Notes: generated by a model not told the origin, from the letters alone. 64,000 nt of DNA from Streptomyces sp. YS415 (GCF_023544665.1 NZ_JAMJFL010000009.1:214253-278252); one strand, 5' to 3'; counted from the first letter of the stretch, positions 26,801 to 34,520 are shown. Numbers and translations: made by a program.

Positions 26801-28055
26801 TCACCTTCGTACGCGTGATCCCCTCGCTGCCGGTGTCGAGCCGCTGATAGCCGAGGACGTTGTCGATGAGGGTGGTGATCCGGGAGTACCCGGCCGACAG
26901 ATGGTGCAGCACCTGGTTGGCCTCGGGCCACAGCTGCCCCGCGTCGTCCGCGGCCAGCGCCGCCAGCTCGCGGCGCAGTTCGTCCAGCGGCCCGCGCAGC
27001 GACTGGGCGAGCAGTGTCAGCAGCTGCTCGTGCCGCCCGGCGAGGGCCTCGTAGCGGTCCTTCTCGCGCTCCCCGAGCGCCGCGTACCGCTCCTCGTTGG
27101 CGCCGAGTTCCTCCTCGTGCCGCTCCTGGAGCCCTTCCAGCTCGGTCACGTGCTTCTGGCGCAGCGCGGTGAGCTCGGAGGCGTGCTCCTCGGAGAGCCG
27201 CTCCAGCTCCTCCTCGTGGCGCTTCTCGGCGGCGGCCTTCTCCGCGGCGAGGGCGTCGTAGGGCCGCCGGTCGGTGAAGGTCATCACGGCGCCGACGAGC
27301 TGGTCGCCGTCGCGCACGGGTGCGGTGGTCAGGTCGACCGCCACCTGCTCGCCGCTCTTGGCGAACAGCACCTGCCCGCGCACCCGGTGCTTGCGCCCGG
27401 AGCGCAGGGTGTCGGCGAGCGGGGACTCCTCGTACGGGAAGGGCGTGCCGTCGGGCCGGGAGTGCAGGACGAGGTCGTGCAGCTCGCGCCCGCCGAGGTC
27501 GCTGGCCCGGTACCCCAGTATCTGGGCGGCGGCCGGGTTGACCAGGACGATCCGTCCGTCGGTGTCGGTGCCCACGACACCCTCGGCGGCGGCCCGCAGG
27601 ATCATCTCGGTCTGCCGCTGCGAGCGGGCCAGCTCGGCCTCGGTGTCGATGGTCCCGGACAGGTCACGGACGACGAGCATCAGCAGCTCGTCGCTGGTGT
27701 AGCCGTAACCGTCGTAGGCCTGCTGGCCGTTCTCCAGGTTCGCGGAGGTGACCTCGACGGGGAACTCGGTGCCGTCGGTGCGGCGGGCCATCATCCGGGT
27801 CGGCTTGGTCCGCCCGCGCGGGTCCATGTGGTCGGGCCGGCGCATGGAGCCCGGGATCAGCTTGGAGTCGAACTGCGGCAGCAGATCGAGCAGCCCGCGC
27901 CCCACCAGCGCGGTGCCCGGGGCCTCGAAGGCCTCCAGGGCGATGGTGTTGGCGTTGACGACGGTCCCGTTGGCGTTGACCAGCACCAACGCATCGGGCA
28001 GCGCGTCGAGTATGGCTGCGAGGCGAGCAGCGCCTCGGGATGGCCTGCTGCTCAC
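23898..28055 (-). CDS. Giant PAS-PAS-kinase-like-receiver protein with degenerate catalytic sites
   Basis: 1385-residue cytoplasmic signalling protein. Two PAS domains (about 10-125 and 150-265), an acidic coiled coil rich in Glu/Arg (265-345), a dimerisation/ATPase-like region (345-545), a Pro/Ala/Gly-rich linker (550-1130) with repeated RRRR clusters and PVPVQGHG repeats, and two receiver-like domains (about 1150-1385). The H-box position reads QSLRGPL (no His), the N box lacks Asn (ALAHLVADVAG), and both receivers keep the Asp (LFVDP, VVMDLM) but lack the conserved Lys. It therefore looks like a pseudo-hybrid kinase, perhaps a scaffold. Homologues are annotated as hybrid histidine kinases in Streptomyces. 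Confidence 0.85.
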   Translation of the reverse strand: MSSRPSRGAARLAAILDALPDALVLVNANGTVVNANTIALEAFEAPGTALVGRGLLDLLPQFDSKLIPGSMRRPDHMDPRGRTKPTRMMARRTDGTEFPVEVTSANLENGQQAYDGYGYTSDELLMLVVRDLSGTIDTEAELARSQRQTEMILRAAAEGVVGTDTDGRIVLVNPAAAQILGYRASDLGGRELHDLVLHSRPDGTPFPYEESPLADTLRSGRKHRVRGQVLFAKSGEQVAVDLTTAPVRDGDQLVGAVMTFTDRRPYDALAAEKAAAEKRHEEELERLSEEHASELTALRQKHVTELEGLQERHEEELGANEERYAALGEREKDRYEALAGRHEQLLTLLAQSLRGPLDELRRELAALAADDAGQLWPEANQVLHHLSAGYSRITTLIDNVLGYQRLDTGSEGITRTKVMLDAVVAAGVDGAVELIGPGRVQFAVHAPPIEAEVDSRMLATALAHLVADVAGVDATGNAPVSAGGYMDNTVVVAAAQRGEVVRIEVRGPYPGGDPVHEPIVRGIVRAHGGVLQTHEVPGMSGSAFVLEVPIGGGAGAVPGSEVALVAPPAEAEAEAVEQTSGGGRRRARRASVDAFLDSEVAGQPGGAGSESAPESAPTGRRRRRAVEAAPVPAQAQAPADASGGTGRRRGRPAEIAGADGTGAGVSEGAVVTAAEHAAGTAAVGTGLGGTVPPQGVPGPGGRRARRDSGEQHALPPALPAVSSGPIPAQGGSGTDSGPGIDSGSGPGSGPGIDSGSAEDGQPTGRRRRALAAANERAAAQEAGPRTVFALPPADADRPEQQAPVPPQAPVPAQGHGPVPVQGHGPVPVQGHGPVPAQGQAPVPPHGQAPVPNQSQVVQPPAPHPASVPVPAPAPAADDGRHDAVPHDQADDHTPPQPHPTSAPTGRRRRAVAQPVPEAGAPAAPHPEAQAPAALPLPAEAAAPAQGTPVAAQPWPGADDTTGAGTAVPPNPAPPQPAPVAGTPAQGTPSQGTPLPPEAERPRAAQPLPAEAAAPVDPNSTQGRAISVRTLGQGVPFTRQAAQVQQQSATPPPHQTNGGGRRRKLGTRPDAVGAAPAEQTARPQAQPSPTGQSRLAQGTEGTGRSYAIGAPDENAAEGPEPLDGPGGAVEVADTPRPQPMDDELPPEPLDNPRRLLVWPAPDVTTQQALSDRGYRPVIVHSREEVDAQIAAFPAALFVDPLTGPITRTALQSLRQAAVAAEVPVMVTAGLGQASREAAYGADPAVLLKALAPRDSEQHPPRVLLIEEHAEIALALTATLERRGMQVARAASDVDAVTLAGQFRPNLVVMDLMQVHRRQAGFTGIIDWLRANGQLNRTPLVVYTAAVDQADLPRLASGETVLFLAERSTSPEVQNRIVDLLARIGTN
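25561..25632 (-). repeat. 24-bp tandem repeat encoding octapeptide PVPVQGHG
   Basis: Three consecutive 24-bp copies, the first two identical and the third with one change, lie inside the linker of the PAS protein. They keep reading frame and encode GHGPVPVQ-type octapeptides on the minus strand. Confidence 0.85.
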
Positions 28056-28287
28056 GAGACGCTTCCCTCCTGTTACCGCACCTTGCCGACCGCTCGGGCC
28101 ATCTTGCCAACCTGCCCGCGACGTGTCACGCGAGGGAGTCTAAGGGCTGGGGGTGTGATGGCGGCCCCGGATGAGAGGGAGGTCGCACGACGAAGTGACC
28201 CAGAACGTATGAGCGCGTCCGCGAGCAGCCCGCTCACGGCCCGCTTGCTTCGCGAGACCTTCGCGGGACATTTACCCGGTCGCTGCG

Positions 28288-28866
28288 TCACACGCGGCCG
28301 GCCCGCCGCAGGTCGGGCAGGACGGGAACCATCCGGTCCCAGCGGGCGATCTCGCACCCGTCACCCCGGTCGAACCGCGCGTCCACCGGCCGCCCGCGCC
28401 AGGTCCCGGTGACATGAGCGGTGGCCGCCCCGCCGTACTGCATGGTGCACACGCTGCCCCGCGGTACGGGGGAGAAGGCGTCCTTGCCCCAGCGGGCCCC
28501 GCGGTCGAGGGCCGCGCAGGCGCCGGAGACGTCGGGATGGTCGCCGCCGCCGGGGTGGCAGTACAGCTCGTACCGCCCGTCGGCACCGCCGCCGGCGTTC
28601 CGGACGGTGACGGTGAGGTGGTCACCGGAGCGGGCGGTGGCCGGAGGTACGGCAGCGGTGGGCACGGCGGAGATGACGGAAGCGGCGAGCCCCGGCACAG
28701 CGGGGCCCGCGACGGCCGGGCCGGTGGCCGCGACGGATCCGGTGGCGACCACCGAGCCGGTGGCGACGACCGAGCCGGTGGCGACGACCAGGAACCGGCT
28801 CAGCCGGCGGGTGCGGGAGGGACGGGGGGCGCGATGGCCGCCGGAGGGGCGGGAGACCTGCAACAT
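28288..28866 (-). CDS. SSI-family protease inhibitor-like secreted protein
   Basis: 192-residue protein related to the Streptomyces subtilisin inhibitor. After a long N-terminal region with VATGSV repeats (about residues 27-50) comes the SSI fold. Four Cys (103, 117, 140, 171) match the two family disulfides, and the reactive loop CTMQYGG puts Met142 at P1 with Gln at P1'; the usual C-P-M-V-Y pattern is altered. It probably blocks subtilisin-like proteases outside the cell. ATG at 28866 has only a weak site; the true start could be further inside, nearer the hydrophobic part. Confidence 0.8.
   Translation of the reverse strand: MLQVSRPSGGHRAPRPSRTRRLSRFLVVATGSVVATGSVVATGSVAATGPAVAGPAVPGLAASVISAVPTAAVPPATARSGDHLTVTVRNAGGGADGRYELYCHPGGGDHPDVSGACAALDRGARWGKDAFSPVPRGSVCTMQYGGAATAHVTGTWRGRPVDARFDRGDGCEIARWDRMVPVLPDLRRAGRV
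28723..28794 (-). repeat. 18-bp repeats in the SSI-like signal region
   Basis: Units beginning GGTGGCGAC recur every 18 bp (28741, 28759, 28777; a diverged one at 28723). They encode VATGSV on the minus strand and suggest slippage expansion. Confidence 0.75.
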
Positions 28867-28962
28867 GACCTGACTAACGCCCCGCGCGCCGGGACGTTGC
28901 GCCCCTGCCCGACCAGCGACAAGGGCTTTGCCCCACACCCCGCCTGCCTAGTACCGTGGGGG

Positions 28963-29014
28963 GCGATTGGTGACACCGCGCTCGACTGTGTCATCATCGG
29001 CACGCACCAATCGC
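28963..29014 (+). promoter_or_regulatory. Nested inverted repeats upstream of tRNA-Ser(GCU)
   Basis: Outer arms GCGATTGGTG (28963-28972) and CACCAATCGC (29005-29014); inner arms TGACAC (28971-28976) and GTGTCA (28988-28993). They lie between a TAGTACCGT -10-like sequence and the tRNA, so they may be transcribed as a structured leader. Confidence 0.4.
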
Positions 29015-29035
29015 GCTCGCGCGTGCGGATGTGCT

Positions 29036-29126
29036 GGAGGCGTCGCCTAGTCCGGTCTATGGCGCCGCACTGCTAATGCGGTTTGGGCCTCAAAGCCCAT
29101 CGAGGGTTCAAATCCCTCCGCCTCCG
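29036..29126 (+). tRNA. tRNA-Ser(GCU)
   Basis: Acceptor arms GGAGGCG / CGCCTCC, anticodon GCT in the loop ACTGCTAAT, long variable arm and GGTTCAAAT T-loop. CCA is not encoded. Reads AGC and AGU. Confidence 0.96.
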
Positions 29127-29137
29127 CCGTAGATCAC

Positions 29138-29165
29138 GAAGCCCCGGTCACCCGACCGGGGCTTC
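29138..29165 (+). terminator. Terminator after tRNA-Ser(GCU)
   Basis: 12-bp perfect stem GAAGCCCCGGTC / GACCGGGGCTTC with loop ACCC. Confidence 0.88.
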
Positions 29166-29311
29166 AGTGTTTCCCGACCGCTCCAGAGCTGTTTTCGCAG
29201 GTCACAAGGGGTATGGCCAATGGATTTCACATGGCGGCGGCAGTCATGTAATGTTCTTCCTGTCGCCGCGAGCGGCCCGGAAGGGCAAGGAGCGGCGGGA
29301 AAACAGAACAA

Positions 29312-29384
29312 GCACTCGTAGCTTAACGGATAGAGCATCTGACTACGGATCAGAAGGTTGCAGGTTCGAATCCTGCCGAGTGCA
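29312..29384 (+). tRNA. tRNA-Arg(ACG)
   Basis: Acceptor arms GCACTCG / CGAGTGC, anticodon ACG in CTGACTACGGATCAG, T-loop GGTTCGAAT. No encoded CCA. The A34 is expected to be deaminated to inosine by TadA, encoded at 47998-48429. Confidence 0.97.
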
Positions 29385-29390
29385 CATCGA

Positions 29391-29422
29391 CAGGAAGCCC
29401 CGGAGAGATCCGGGGCTTCCTG
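29391..29422. terminator. Terminator after tRNA-Arg(ACG)
   Basis: 14-bp perfect stem (CAGGAAGCCCCGGA and complement), loop GAGA; 19 bp from the end of the converging GtrA-like gene, so it can serve both. Confidence 0.88.
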
Positions 29423-29441
29423 CGTTATGGGGCGGCTTCGG

Positions 29442-29924
29442 TCAGGCGAGGGTGGCCGCGTTCTTCGGGGTGAGGGAGAACCTGATCGGTGCCGGGCGGG
29501 ACGGTGCCGATTTCACCGGGGCGGTGGCGTCGCCCGTGAAGACGAACAGCCGCAGCACCAGGAAGCGGCCGATCCCGGCGAGTGCGGCGGCGGTGAGGTA
29601 GACCGTCTGCTCCCACAGCAGGGTGGGGGACGGCTCCACCAGGTGCAGGAGCAGGATCGCGGCGGACGTCACCGCGTACGCCACCGCCGCGGAGCCCGCC
29701 GACTGCAGGTGCCGGCGCAGGCCCGGCCGGCTGCCCGTGCCGAAGGTGAACAGGGCGTGCAGCTCGGTGCAGAGCAGCGTGGAGGCCACGGTGATCAGCG
29801 CGTTGGCCACCGCCCACGGCATCGAGTGCGCCAGCAGCGGCACCGTGGCTCCGGAGGCCAGTCCGACGCCGCCCCCGCACACCACGAACCGGGCGAAGGA
29901 CGCGAGCGGTGACGGCGACGTCAT
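29442..29924 (-). CDS. GtrA-family membrane protein
   Basis: 160-residue protein with four hydrophobic helices (FVVCGGGVGLASGATVPLL, WAVANALITVASTLLCTEL, AAVAYAVTSAAILLLHLV, VYLTAAALAGIGRFLVLRL), matching the GtrA fold that helps flip or hold polyprenyl-linked sugars. ATG 29924 has GGAAGGA upstream; this removes 24 residues from the longest frame. It stands alone, unlike the GtrA domain fused to a glycosyltransferase at 34521-35885. Confidence 0.82.
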   Translation of the reverse strand: MTSPSPLASFARFVVCGGGVGLASGATVPLLAHSMPWAVANALITVASTLLCTELHALFTFGTGSRPGLRRHLQSAGSAAVAYAVTSAAILLLHLVEPSPTLLWEQTVYLTAAALAGIGRFLVLRLFVFTGDATAPVKSAPSRPAPIRFSLTPKNAATLA

Positions 29925-30107
29925 GGAACGTCCTTCCGGGGAGGGGGCGTTGAGCCGGAGCGGCGGCTTACGGCTGTCGTGTTCCGCCGTGTCCAACGAT
30001 CCCGTGATCCCGGTTCCCGCACGAGGAGGTGAGCTCCCCGATCGGGGGTGTGGCCAGCCCTACCAAGGCAGTTGGGTCCGCTCCAGGTACGGCGTCCTGC
30101 GTGAGTC

Positions 30108-30587
30108 TCAGCCGTCGCCCTGCCGGAGCTCGTCGATGTACTGCTGGGCCAGCCCCGTGGTCCGGGTGAACCAGTCGGTCAGTACGGCGATCTCGTCGGG
30201 CGAGTAGTCGGCGAACAGGGCGTTGAGGCGGCCGTAGTAGGGCCCGTACAGCGCCTCCACGCGCGTGACGGCGTCCGGTACCGCGGCCACGCGGACCCGG
30301 CGCCGGTCGGCCGGGTCGGGGACGCGGGTGATGTAGCCGCCGCGCTCGAGCCGGTTGAGGATGCCGGTCATCGCGCCGGTGGTGACGTGGGCGTGCTCGG
30401 CGAGGTCGCCCGCGGTGAGCAGGTTCTCGCCCGCCTTCAGGACGCAGGCGAAGCAGAGCAGGTCGGTGATGTTCAGGCCCAGCCGCTGGGCCATCTCCTG
30501 CTGGCCGAGCAGATGGGCCGCGATGAGGGAGTCCATCGCCTCCAGCGCCTGGGCTGGGGTGGCGGCGGGGCGCGACGTGGCGGACAT
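30108..30587 (-). CDS. MarR-family transcription regulator
   Basis: 159-residue winged-helix dimer. Recognition region TAGDLAEHAHVTTGAMTGILNRLERGGYI, wing with DPADRRRVRV, typical of MarR. Divergent from the small membrane protein gene at 30679 with an inverted-repeat operator between them, so it probably represses itself and/or that gene. Confidence 0.9.
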   Translation of the reverse strand: MSATSRPAATPAQALEAMDSLIAAHLLGQQEMAQRLGLNITDLLCFACVLKAGENLLTAGDLAEHAHVTTGAMTGILNRLERGGYITRVPDPADRRRVRVAAVPDAVTRVEALYGPYYGRLNALFADYSPDEIAVLTDWFTRTTGLAQQYIDELRQGDG

Positions 30588-30632
30588 GAGGGTGTTATTA
30601 CCTTAGCTCGTGAGGGATTTCTGCGCTAAACT

Positions 30633-30647
30633 TCTTACGAGGTAAGA
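30633..30647. promoter_or_regulatory. MarR-type operator
   Basis: TCTTAC-GAG-GTAAGA, 6-bp perfect arms, in the 91-bp gap between the divergent MarR gene and the small membrane protein gene. A related half-site TTACCT occurs at 30598-30603 near the marR start. Confidence 0.6.
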
Positions 30648-30678
30648 GGTTCTGCTGGCTTCGAGGTGGGGCGGATAC

Positions 30679-31050
30679 GTGAGCGCACATCAGTATGACC
30701 ACGGACATACGGTCGCGGGGTGGACCGGCTTCGGCATAGCGACCGTCGGAACCGCGGCACTGGGCGTCGGCGTCTGCACGGTGTCCGGCGCCTGGCTGGC
30801 CCTCGGCTTCGTGATCGTGGCCGGGGCCCTGCTGGTCACCTGGACGCTGCATCTCGCGGGATGGGGGAAGCCGTCGGGACGGCGGCCGCGGGAGGAGTGG
30901 CCGATGCGGGCGCGCGACTCGCAGGCGCGTCAGGGGCACGCCGGGTGCCTGGGGTGCCGGCTGGCCGGACGGGGGCGCCGGGAGGTGGTCCCCGACGTGG
31001 TGACGGTGCCCGCGAGTGAGCCGGTACTCCTGGCGTCCGCCGCCGAGTGA
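30679..31050 (+). CDS. Small HGxxPAAW-type membrane protein
   Basis: 123 residues. An N-terminal HGHTVAGW motif resembles the HGxxPAAW signature of a small actinobacterial membrane family (here Val-Ala-Gly-Trp). Two hydrophobic helices follow (TGFGIATVGTAALGVGVCTV and ALGFVIVAGALLVTW), then a basic tail with a CLGC pair. GTG 30679, GGGGCGGATAC upstream. Probably controlled by the divergent MarR. Confidence 0.75.
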   Translation: MSAHQYDHGHTVAGWTGFGIATVGTAALGVGVCTVSGAWLALGFVIVAGALLVTWTLHLAGWGKPSGRRPREEWPMRARDSQARQGHAGCLGCRLAGRGRREVVPDVVTVPASEPVLLASAAE

Positions 31051-31114
31051 ACGGGCCTGTCCCGTACGGCCGTCCCCAGGCCGTTGTCAGTCCCCCCGCC
31101 TAGTCTCGACGGTG

Positions 31115-31993
31115 ATGGAACAGGCGTCGTGGATGTGTTCGGGGCTGCGGTGGTCGTCTGCGACGGGGCCCGTGCTGGAGTGGGACGGCGGGCGGCGCAG
31201 TGCGCTGGTCCGGGGGAAGCGTGTCGCCTTCGGGGTGGCGGGAGGGGGTGTGCGGACGTGCATCGGGGCCAGGGGGCATGCCTGTCCCGTGCGGGCCCCC
31301 GTGCCGGGGCGCAGTGTCGGCGGGCGGTGCGAGGAGTGTGCCCGGCTGGACCGTGCGCACTCGGTGGCTGCGGACACCCTCGCCGACGATCCCCGGCCGT
31401 ACCGCGTCTATCTGGCCTGGTTCGGGACCGGCCTGGTCAAGGTCGGGATCACCGCCGAGGAACGGGGCTCGGCGCGCCTTCTTGAGCAGGGTGCGGTCTG
31501 TTTCAGCTGGCTGGGCACCGGGCCGCTGATGGCCGCCCGGCGGACCGAGGAGCTGCTGCGGGCCGCGCTGCGCGTGCCCGACCGGATTCCGTACGCCGAC
31601 AAGCGGGCCGTACGCTCCGCCCTTCCCGGCACCGAGGGCGAGCGGTCCGCGGAGCTGGAGCGGCTGCATGCGCAGGCCCTCGCTCTTCCCGCCTGGCCGG
31701 ACTCCCTCACCCCCGCGCCCTGCCGCCCCGTCGATCACGTGCACGCCTTCGGCCTCACGGGCCTCCCGCCCGCCGCCGGAGAAGTCACCGAACTGGTCGC
31801 CGGCGCCGCCCTCCACGGCCAACTCCTCGCCGCGGCAGGCCCCGACCTCCATCTGCGGACGCCGGACGGAGTCGTCGTCCTCGACACCCGCCTGCTCCGA
31901 GGCTGGCCCCTGATACCCGCGACGGACGACGCCCCGCCCTTCCCGATCCGTGAACCGAAGCCGGCCCACCCGCCCCAGGAGGGCCTGTTCTGA
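31115..31993 (+). CDS. DUF2797-family protein
   Basis: 292-residue cytoplasmic protein. Cys residues in CSGLRW, RTCIGARGHACPV and CEECARLDRAH look like a zinc-binding module, followed by RVYLAWFGTGLVKVGITAEER, a GIY-YIG-like strand pair (the family is distantly nuclease-like), and TEELLRAAL. ATG 31115 or the GTG three bases before it could start the protein; no clear site. Function unknown. Confidence 0.75.
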   Translation: MEQASWMCSGLRWSSATGPVLEWDGGRRSALVRGKRVAFGVAGGGVRTCIGARGHACPVRAPVPGRSVGGRCEECARLDRAHSVAADTLADDPRPYRVYLAWFGTGLVKVGITAEERGSARLLEQGAVCFSWLGTGPLMAARRTEELLRAALRVPDRIPYADKRAVRSALPGTEGERSAELERLHAQALALPAWPDSLTPAPCRPVDHVHAFGLTGLPPAAGEVTELVAGAALHGQLLAAAGPDLHLRTPDGVVVLDTRLLRGWPLIPATDDAPPFPIREPKPAHPPQEGLF

Positions 31994-32002
31994 ACCAGGA
32001 CG

Positions 32003-32087
32003 CCCTGAGAACCTCCCGGAAAACCTGACCGAGAACCCCCTGTGTGTTTCTCAGGGAAATCACAGGTTGCCGAAAGTGTGTTCTCAG
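32003..32087. promoter_or_regulatory. Repeated CTGAGAA/TTCTCAG elements upstream of the response regulator
   Basis: CCCTGAGAA (32003-32011) and TTCTCAGGG (32048-32056) are a perfect 9-bp inverted repeat 36 bp apart; TTCTCAG recurs at 32081-32087, each preceded by TGTGT(T). Likely binding sites for the downstream response regulator (autoregulation). Confidence 0.5.
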
Positions 32088-32101
32088 AGGGGACCGACAG
32101 C

Positions 32102-32851
32102 GTGGCGGGCATGACCACGACCTCGCCCCAGGGGCGCACCGAACTGCTGAGGCCGGACGGGAGCCCCGTCCGCGTGCTTGTGGTGGACGACGAGTTGTCG
32201 ATCACCGAGCTGCTGTCGATGGCACTGCGCTACGAAGGCTGGCAGATCCGCAGCGCCGGGGACGGCACCGGTGCCGTCCAGGCCGCGCGCGAGTTCCGGC
32301 CCGACGCCGTCGTCCTCGACATGATGCTGCCCGACATGGACGGACTCGCGGTCCTGGGCCGCCTGCGGCGCGAGCTGCCCCAGGTGCCCGTCCTCTTCCT
32401 CACCGCCAAGGACGCCGTCGAGGACCGGATCGCCGGGCTCACCGCCGGCGGTGACGACTACGTCACCAAGCCGTTCAGCCTCGAAGAGGTCGTCGCCCGG
32501 CTGCGCGGACTGATCCGCCGTTCCGGCGCCGCCGACCGCCGCTCCGACTCCGTGCTCGTCGTCGGCGATCTCACCCTCGACGAGGACAGCCACGAGGTCA
32601 GCCGGGGCGGGGACTCCATCCATCTCACCGCCACCGAGTTCGAGTTGCTGCGCTTCCTGATGCGCAACCCGCGCCGCGTGCTCAGCAAGGCGCAGATACT
32701 CGACCGGGTCTGGTCCTACGACTTCGGCGGCCAGGCCAACGTCGTCGAGCTGTACATCTCCTACCTGCGGCGGAAGATCGACGCGGGCCGGGAGCCGATG
32801 ATCCACACCCGGCGCGGAGCCGGATACCTGATCAAGCCCGCCGCCTCGTGA
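32102..32851 (+). CDS. OmpR-family response regulator
   Basis: 249-residue two-component regulator. Receiver: acidic pair in VLVVDDEL, phospho-acceptor Asp in AVVLDMMLPDMDG, Thr in LFLTAKD, Lys in VTKPFSLEE. C-terminal winged helix (LTATEFELLRFLMRNPRRVLSK, NVVELYISYLRRKI). GTG 32102 lies ten bases after GAGGGG; ATG 32111 is the alternative. Overlaps the sensor gene by 4 bp. Confidence 0.93.
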   Translation: MAGMTTTSPQGRTELLRPDGSPVRVLVVDDELSITELLSMALRYEGWQIRSAGDGTGAVQAAREFRPDAVVLDMMLPDMDGLAVLGRLRRELPQVPVLFLTAKDAVEDRIAGLTAGGDDYVTKPFSLEEVVARLRGLIRRSGAADRRSDSVLVVGDLTLDEDSHEVSRGGDSIHLTATEFELLRFLMRNPRRVLSKAQILDRVWSYDFGGQANVVELYISYLRRKIDAGREPMIHTRRGAGYLIKPAAS

Positions 32852-34506
32852 GCGGGCGACGACGGACGCGTCCGCAGCAGACGCGAGCGGGACAGCCGCG
32901 CACCCTGCGGACACGGCTCGTCGTCGCTTCCGTGGTCCTGATCGCCGTGGTCTGCGCGGTGATCGGCACGGTGACCACGCTGGCGCTGCGCTCCCACCTC
33001 TACGCCCAGCTCGACGGACGGCTGACCGAGGTCACCGGCCGCGTCGCCGGTTTCGGCGGACCCCACGGCGACGGCAACCCCGACGCCAACCCCGACAACG
33101 CCGACGACAGCGCCGACGACAACGCCCAAGCCGACGGCGACGCGGCCGACGCCCCGCAGCCCTTCAGCCTCGACGACATCGTCACCCGCGGCCCCCAACC
33201 CCAGGGCACGGTCGTCGCCGAGGTCGAGCGCGGCTCCATCACCGCCGCCAAGGTCGGCGTGCAGGACGACACCAGCACCGAACTCAGCGGCCTGGAGTCC
33301 GAGGACCTCACCGAGAGCCAGGTCCAGGCGCTCGACTCCGTGCCCCGGGACGGCCGCAAACACACCGTGGACCTCGGCGAGCTGGGTGACTACCGGGTCC
33401 AGTACGCCTCCGGCGACAACGGCAGCTTCTACGTCGCCGTCCCCACCGAGGAAGCCGACAACACCCTCGACACCCTGATCCTCATCGAGATCAGCGTCAC
33501 CGCCGCCGGCCTGATCGCCGCCTCCCTCGCCGGAACCGTCATCGTCGGCGTCGCCACCCGCCCCCTGCGCAAGGTCGCCGCCACCGCCACCCGCGTCTCC
33601 GAACTCCCGCTGCACACCGGCGAGGTGAACCTCGAGGAGCGGGTCCCGGAGTCCGAGTGCGACCCGCACACCGAGGTCGGCCGGGTCGGCGCCGCTCTGA
33701 ACCGCATGCTGGACCACGTCCACGGCGCCCTGCACTCCCGCCAGCAGAGCGAGACACGGGTACGGCAGTTCGTCGCCGACGCCGGCCACGAGCTCAGAAC
33801 CCCGCTCGCCTCCATCCGCGGCTACGCCGAGCTGACCCGGCGCGGCCGGGAGGACGTCGGCCCCGACACCCGGCACGCCCTGGGCCGGATCGAGTCCGAG
33901 GCGGGCCGCATGACCCTGTTGGTGGAGGATCTGCTCCTGCTGGCCAGGCTGGACGCCGGCCGGCCGCTCCGGTTCGAGCAGACCGACCTCGTCCCCCTCG
34001 TCGTCGACACCGTCAGCGACGCCCGGGCGGCCGGCCGCGACCACAACTGGCGCCTCGACCTGCCCGACGAACCCGCCCTGATCAGCGCGGACGCGGCCCG
34101 GCTGCAACAGGTCCTGGTCAACCTGCTGGCCAACGCCCGCACCCACACCCCGCCGGGGACGACGGTCACCGCGCGCGTGCAGCGGCGCGGTCCCTGGACG
34201 TGCGTGGACGTCGAGGACGACGGCCCGGGCGTCCCGCCCGAGTTGCTGCCGCACGTCTTCGAACGGTTCGCGCGCGGCGACACCTCGCGCTCCCGCGCCT
34301 CCGGCTCGACCGGTCTCGGCCTTGCCATCGTGCAGGCCGTCACCACCGCGCACGGCGGTGCCGTGACCGTGGACAGCGTGCCCGGGCGGACCGTCTTCAC
34401 GGTCCATCTGCCCCCGCTCACCGTCCGGCCGGCCACCGAAACCCGCGGGCAGCCTCACTCACAGGCACAGCACAGCACCACCACACGGGCACGACAGGGC
34501 AGTTGA
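32848..34506 (+). CDS. Sensor histidine kinase
   Basis: 552-residue membrane kinase, partner of the overlapping regulator gene. First helix at about 23-47, extracellular part to about 210 with an Asp/Ala/Asn-rich insert (NPDANPDNADDSADDNAQAD), second helix at about 212-235, HAMP, then H box DAGHELRTPLASIRGY with phospho-His, N box VNLLANARTH, G1 DDGPGV and G2 GSTGLGLAIV. Signal unknown; linkage to glycosyltransferases hints at cell-envelope sensing. Confidence 0.93.
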   Translation: MSGRRRTRPQQTRAGQPRTLRTRLVVASVVLIAVVCAVIGTVTTLALRSHLYAQLDGRLTEVTGRVAGFGGPHGDGNPDANPDNADDSADDNAQADGDAADAPQPFSLDDIVTRGPQPQGTVVAEVERGSITAAKVGVQDDTSTELSGLESEDLTESQVQALDSVPRDGRKHTVDLGELGDYRVQYASGDNGSFYVAVPTEEADNTLDTLILIEISVTAAGLIAASLAGTVIVGVATRPLRKVAATATRVSELPLHTGEVNLEERVPESECDPHTEVGRVGAALNRMLDHVHGALHSRQQSETRVRQFVADAGHELRTPLASIRGYAELTRRGREDVGPDTRHALGRIESEAGRMTLLVEDLLLLARLDAGRPLRFEQTDLVPLVVDTVSDARAAGRDHNWRLDLPDEPALISADAARLQQVLVNLLANARTHTPPGTTVTARVQRRGPWTCVDVEDDGPGVPPELLPHVFERFARGDTSRSRASGSTGLGLAIVQAVTTAHGGAVTVDSVPGRTVFTVHLPPLTVRPATETRGQPHSQAQHSTTTRARQGS

Positions 34507-34520
34507 GAAAAGTCGGTTCC

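Noticed and set aside
24114..28412. Very long plus-strand open frame (over 1400 codons) opposite the PAS protein gene
   Set aside because: It mirrors the minus-strand gene. Domain motifs (PAS, receiver) and codon bias are on the minus strand; the plus translation is low-complexity Arg/Gly/Leu. Long antisense frames are expected at this G+C content.
29442..29924. GtrA-like gene as part of the glycosyltransferase operon
   Set aside because: It is 4.6 kb away on the opposite strand and ends at a tRNA terminator.
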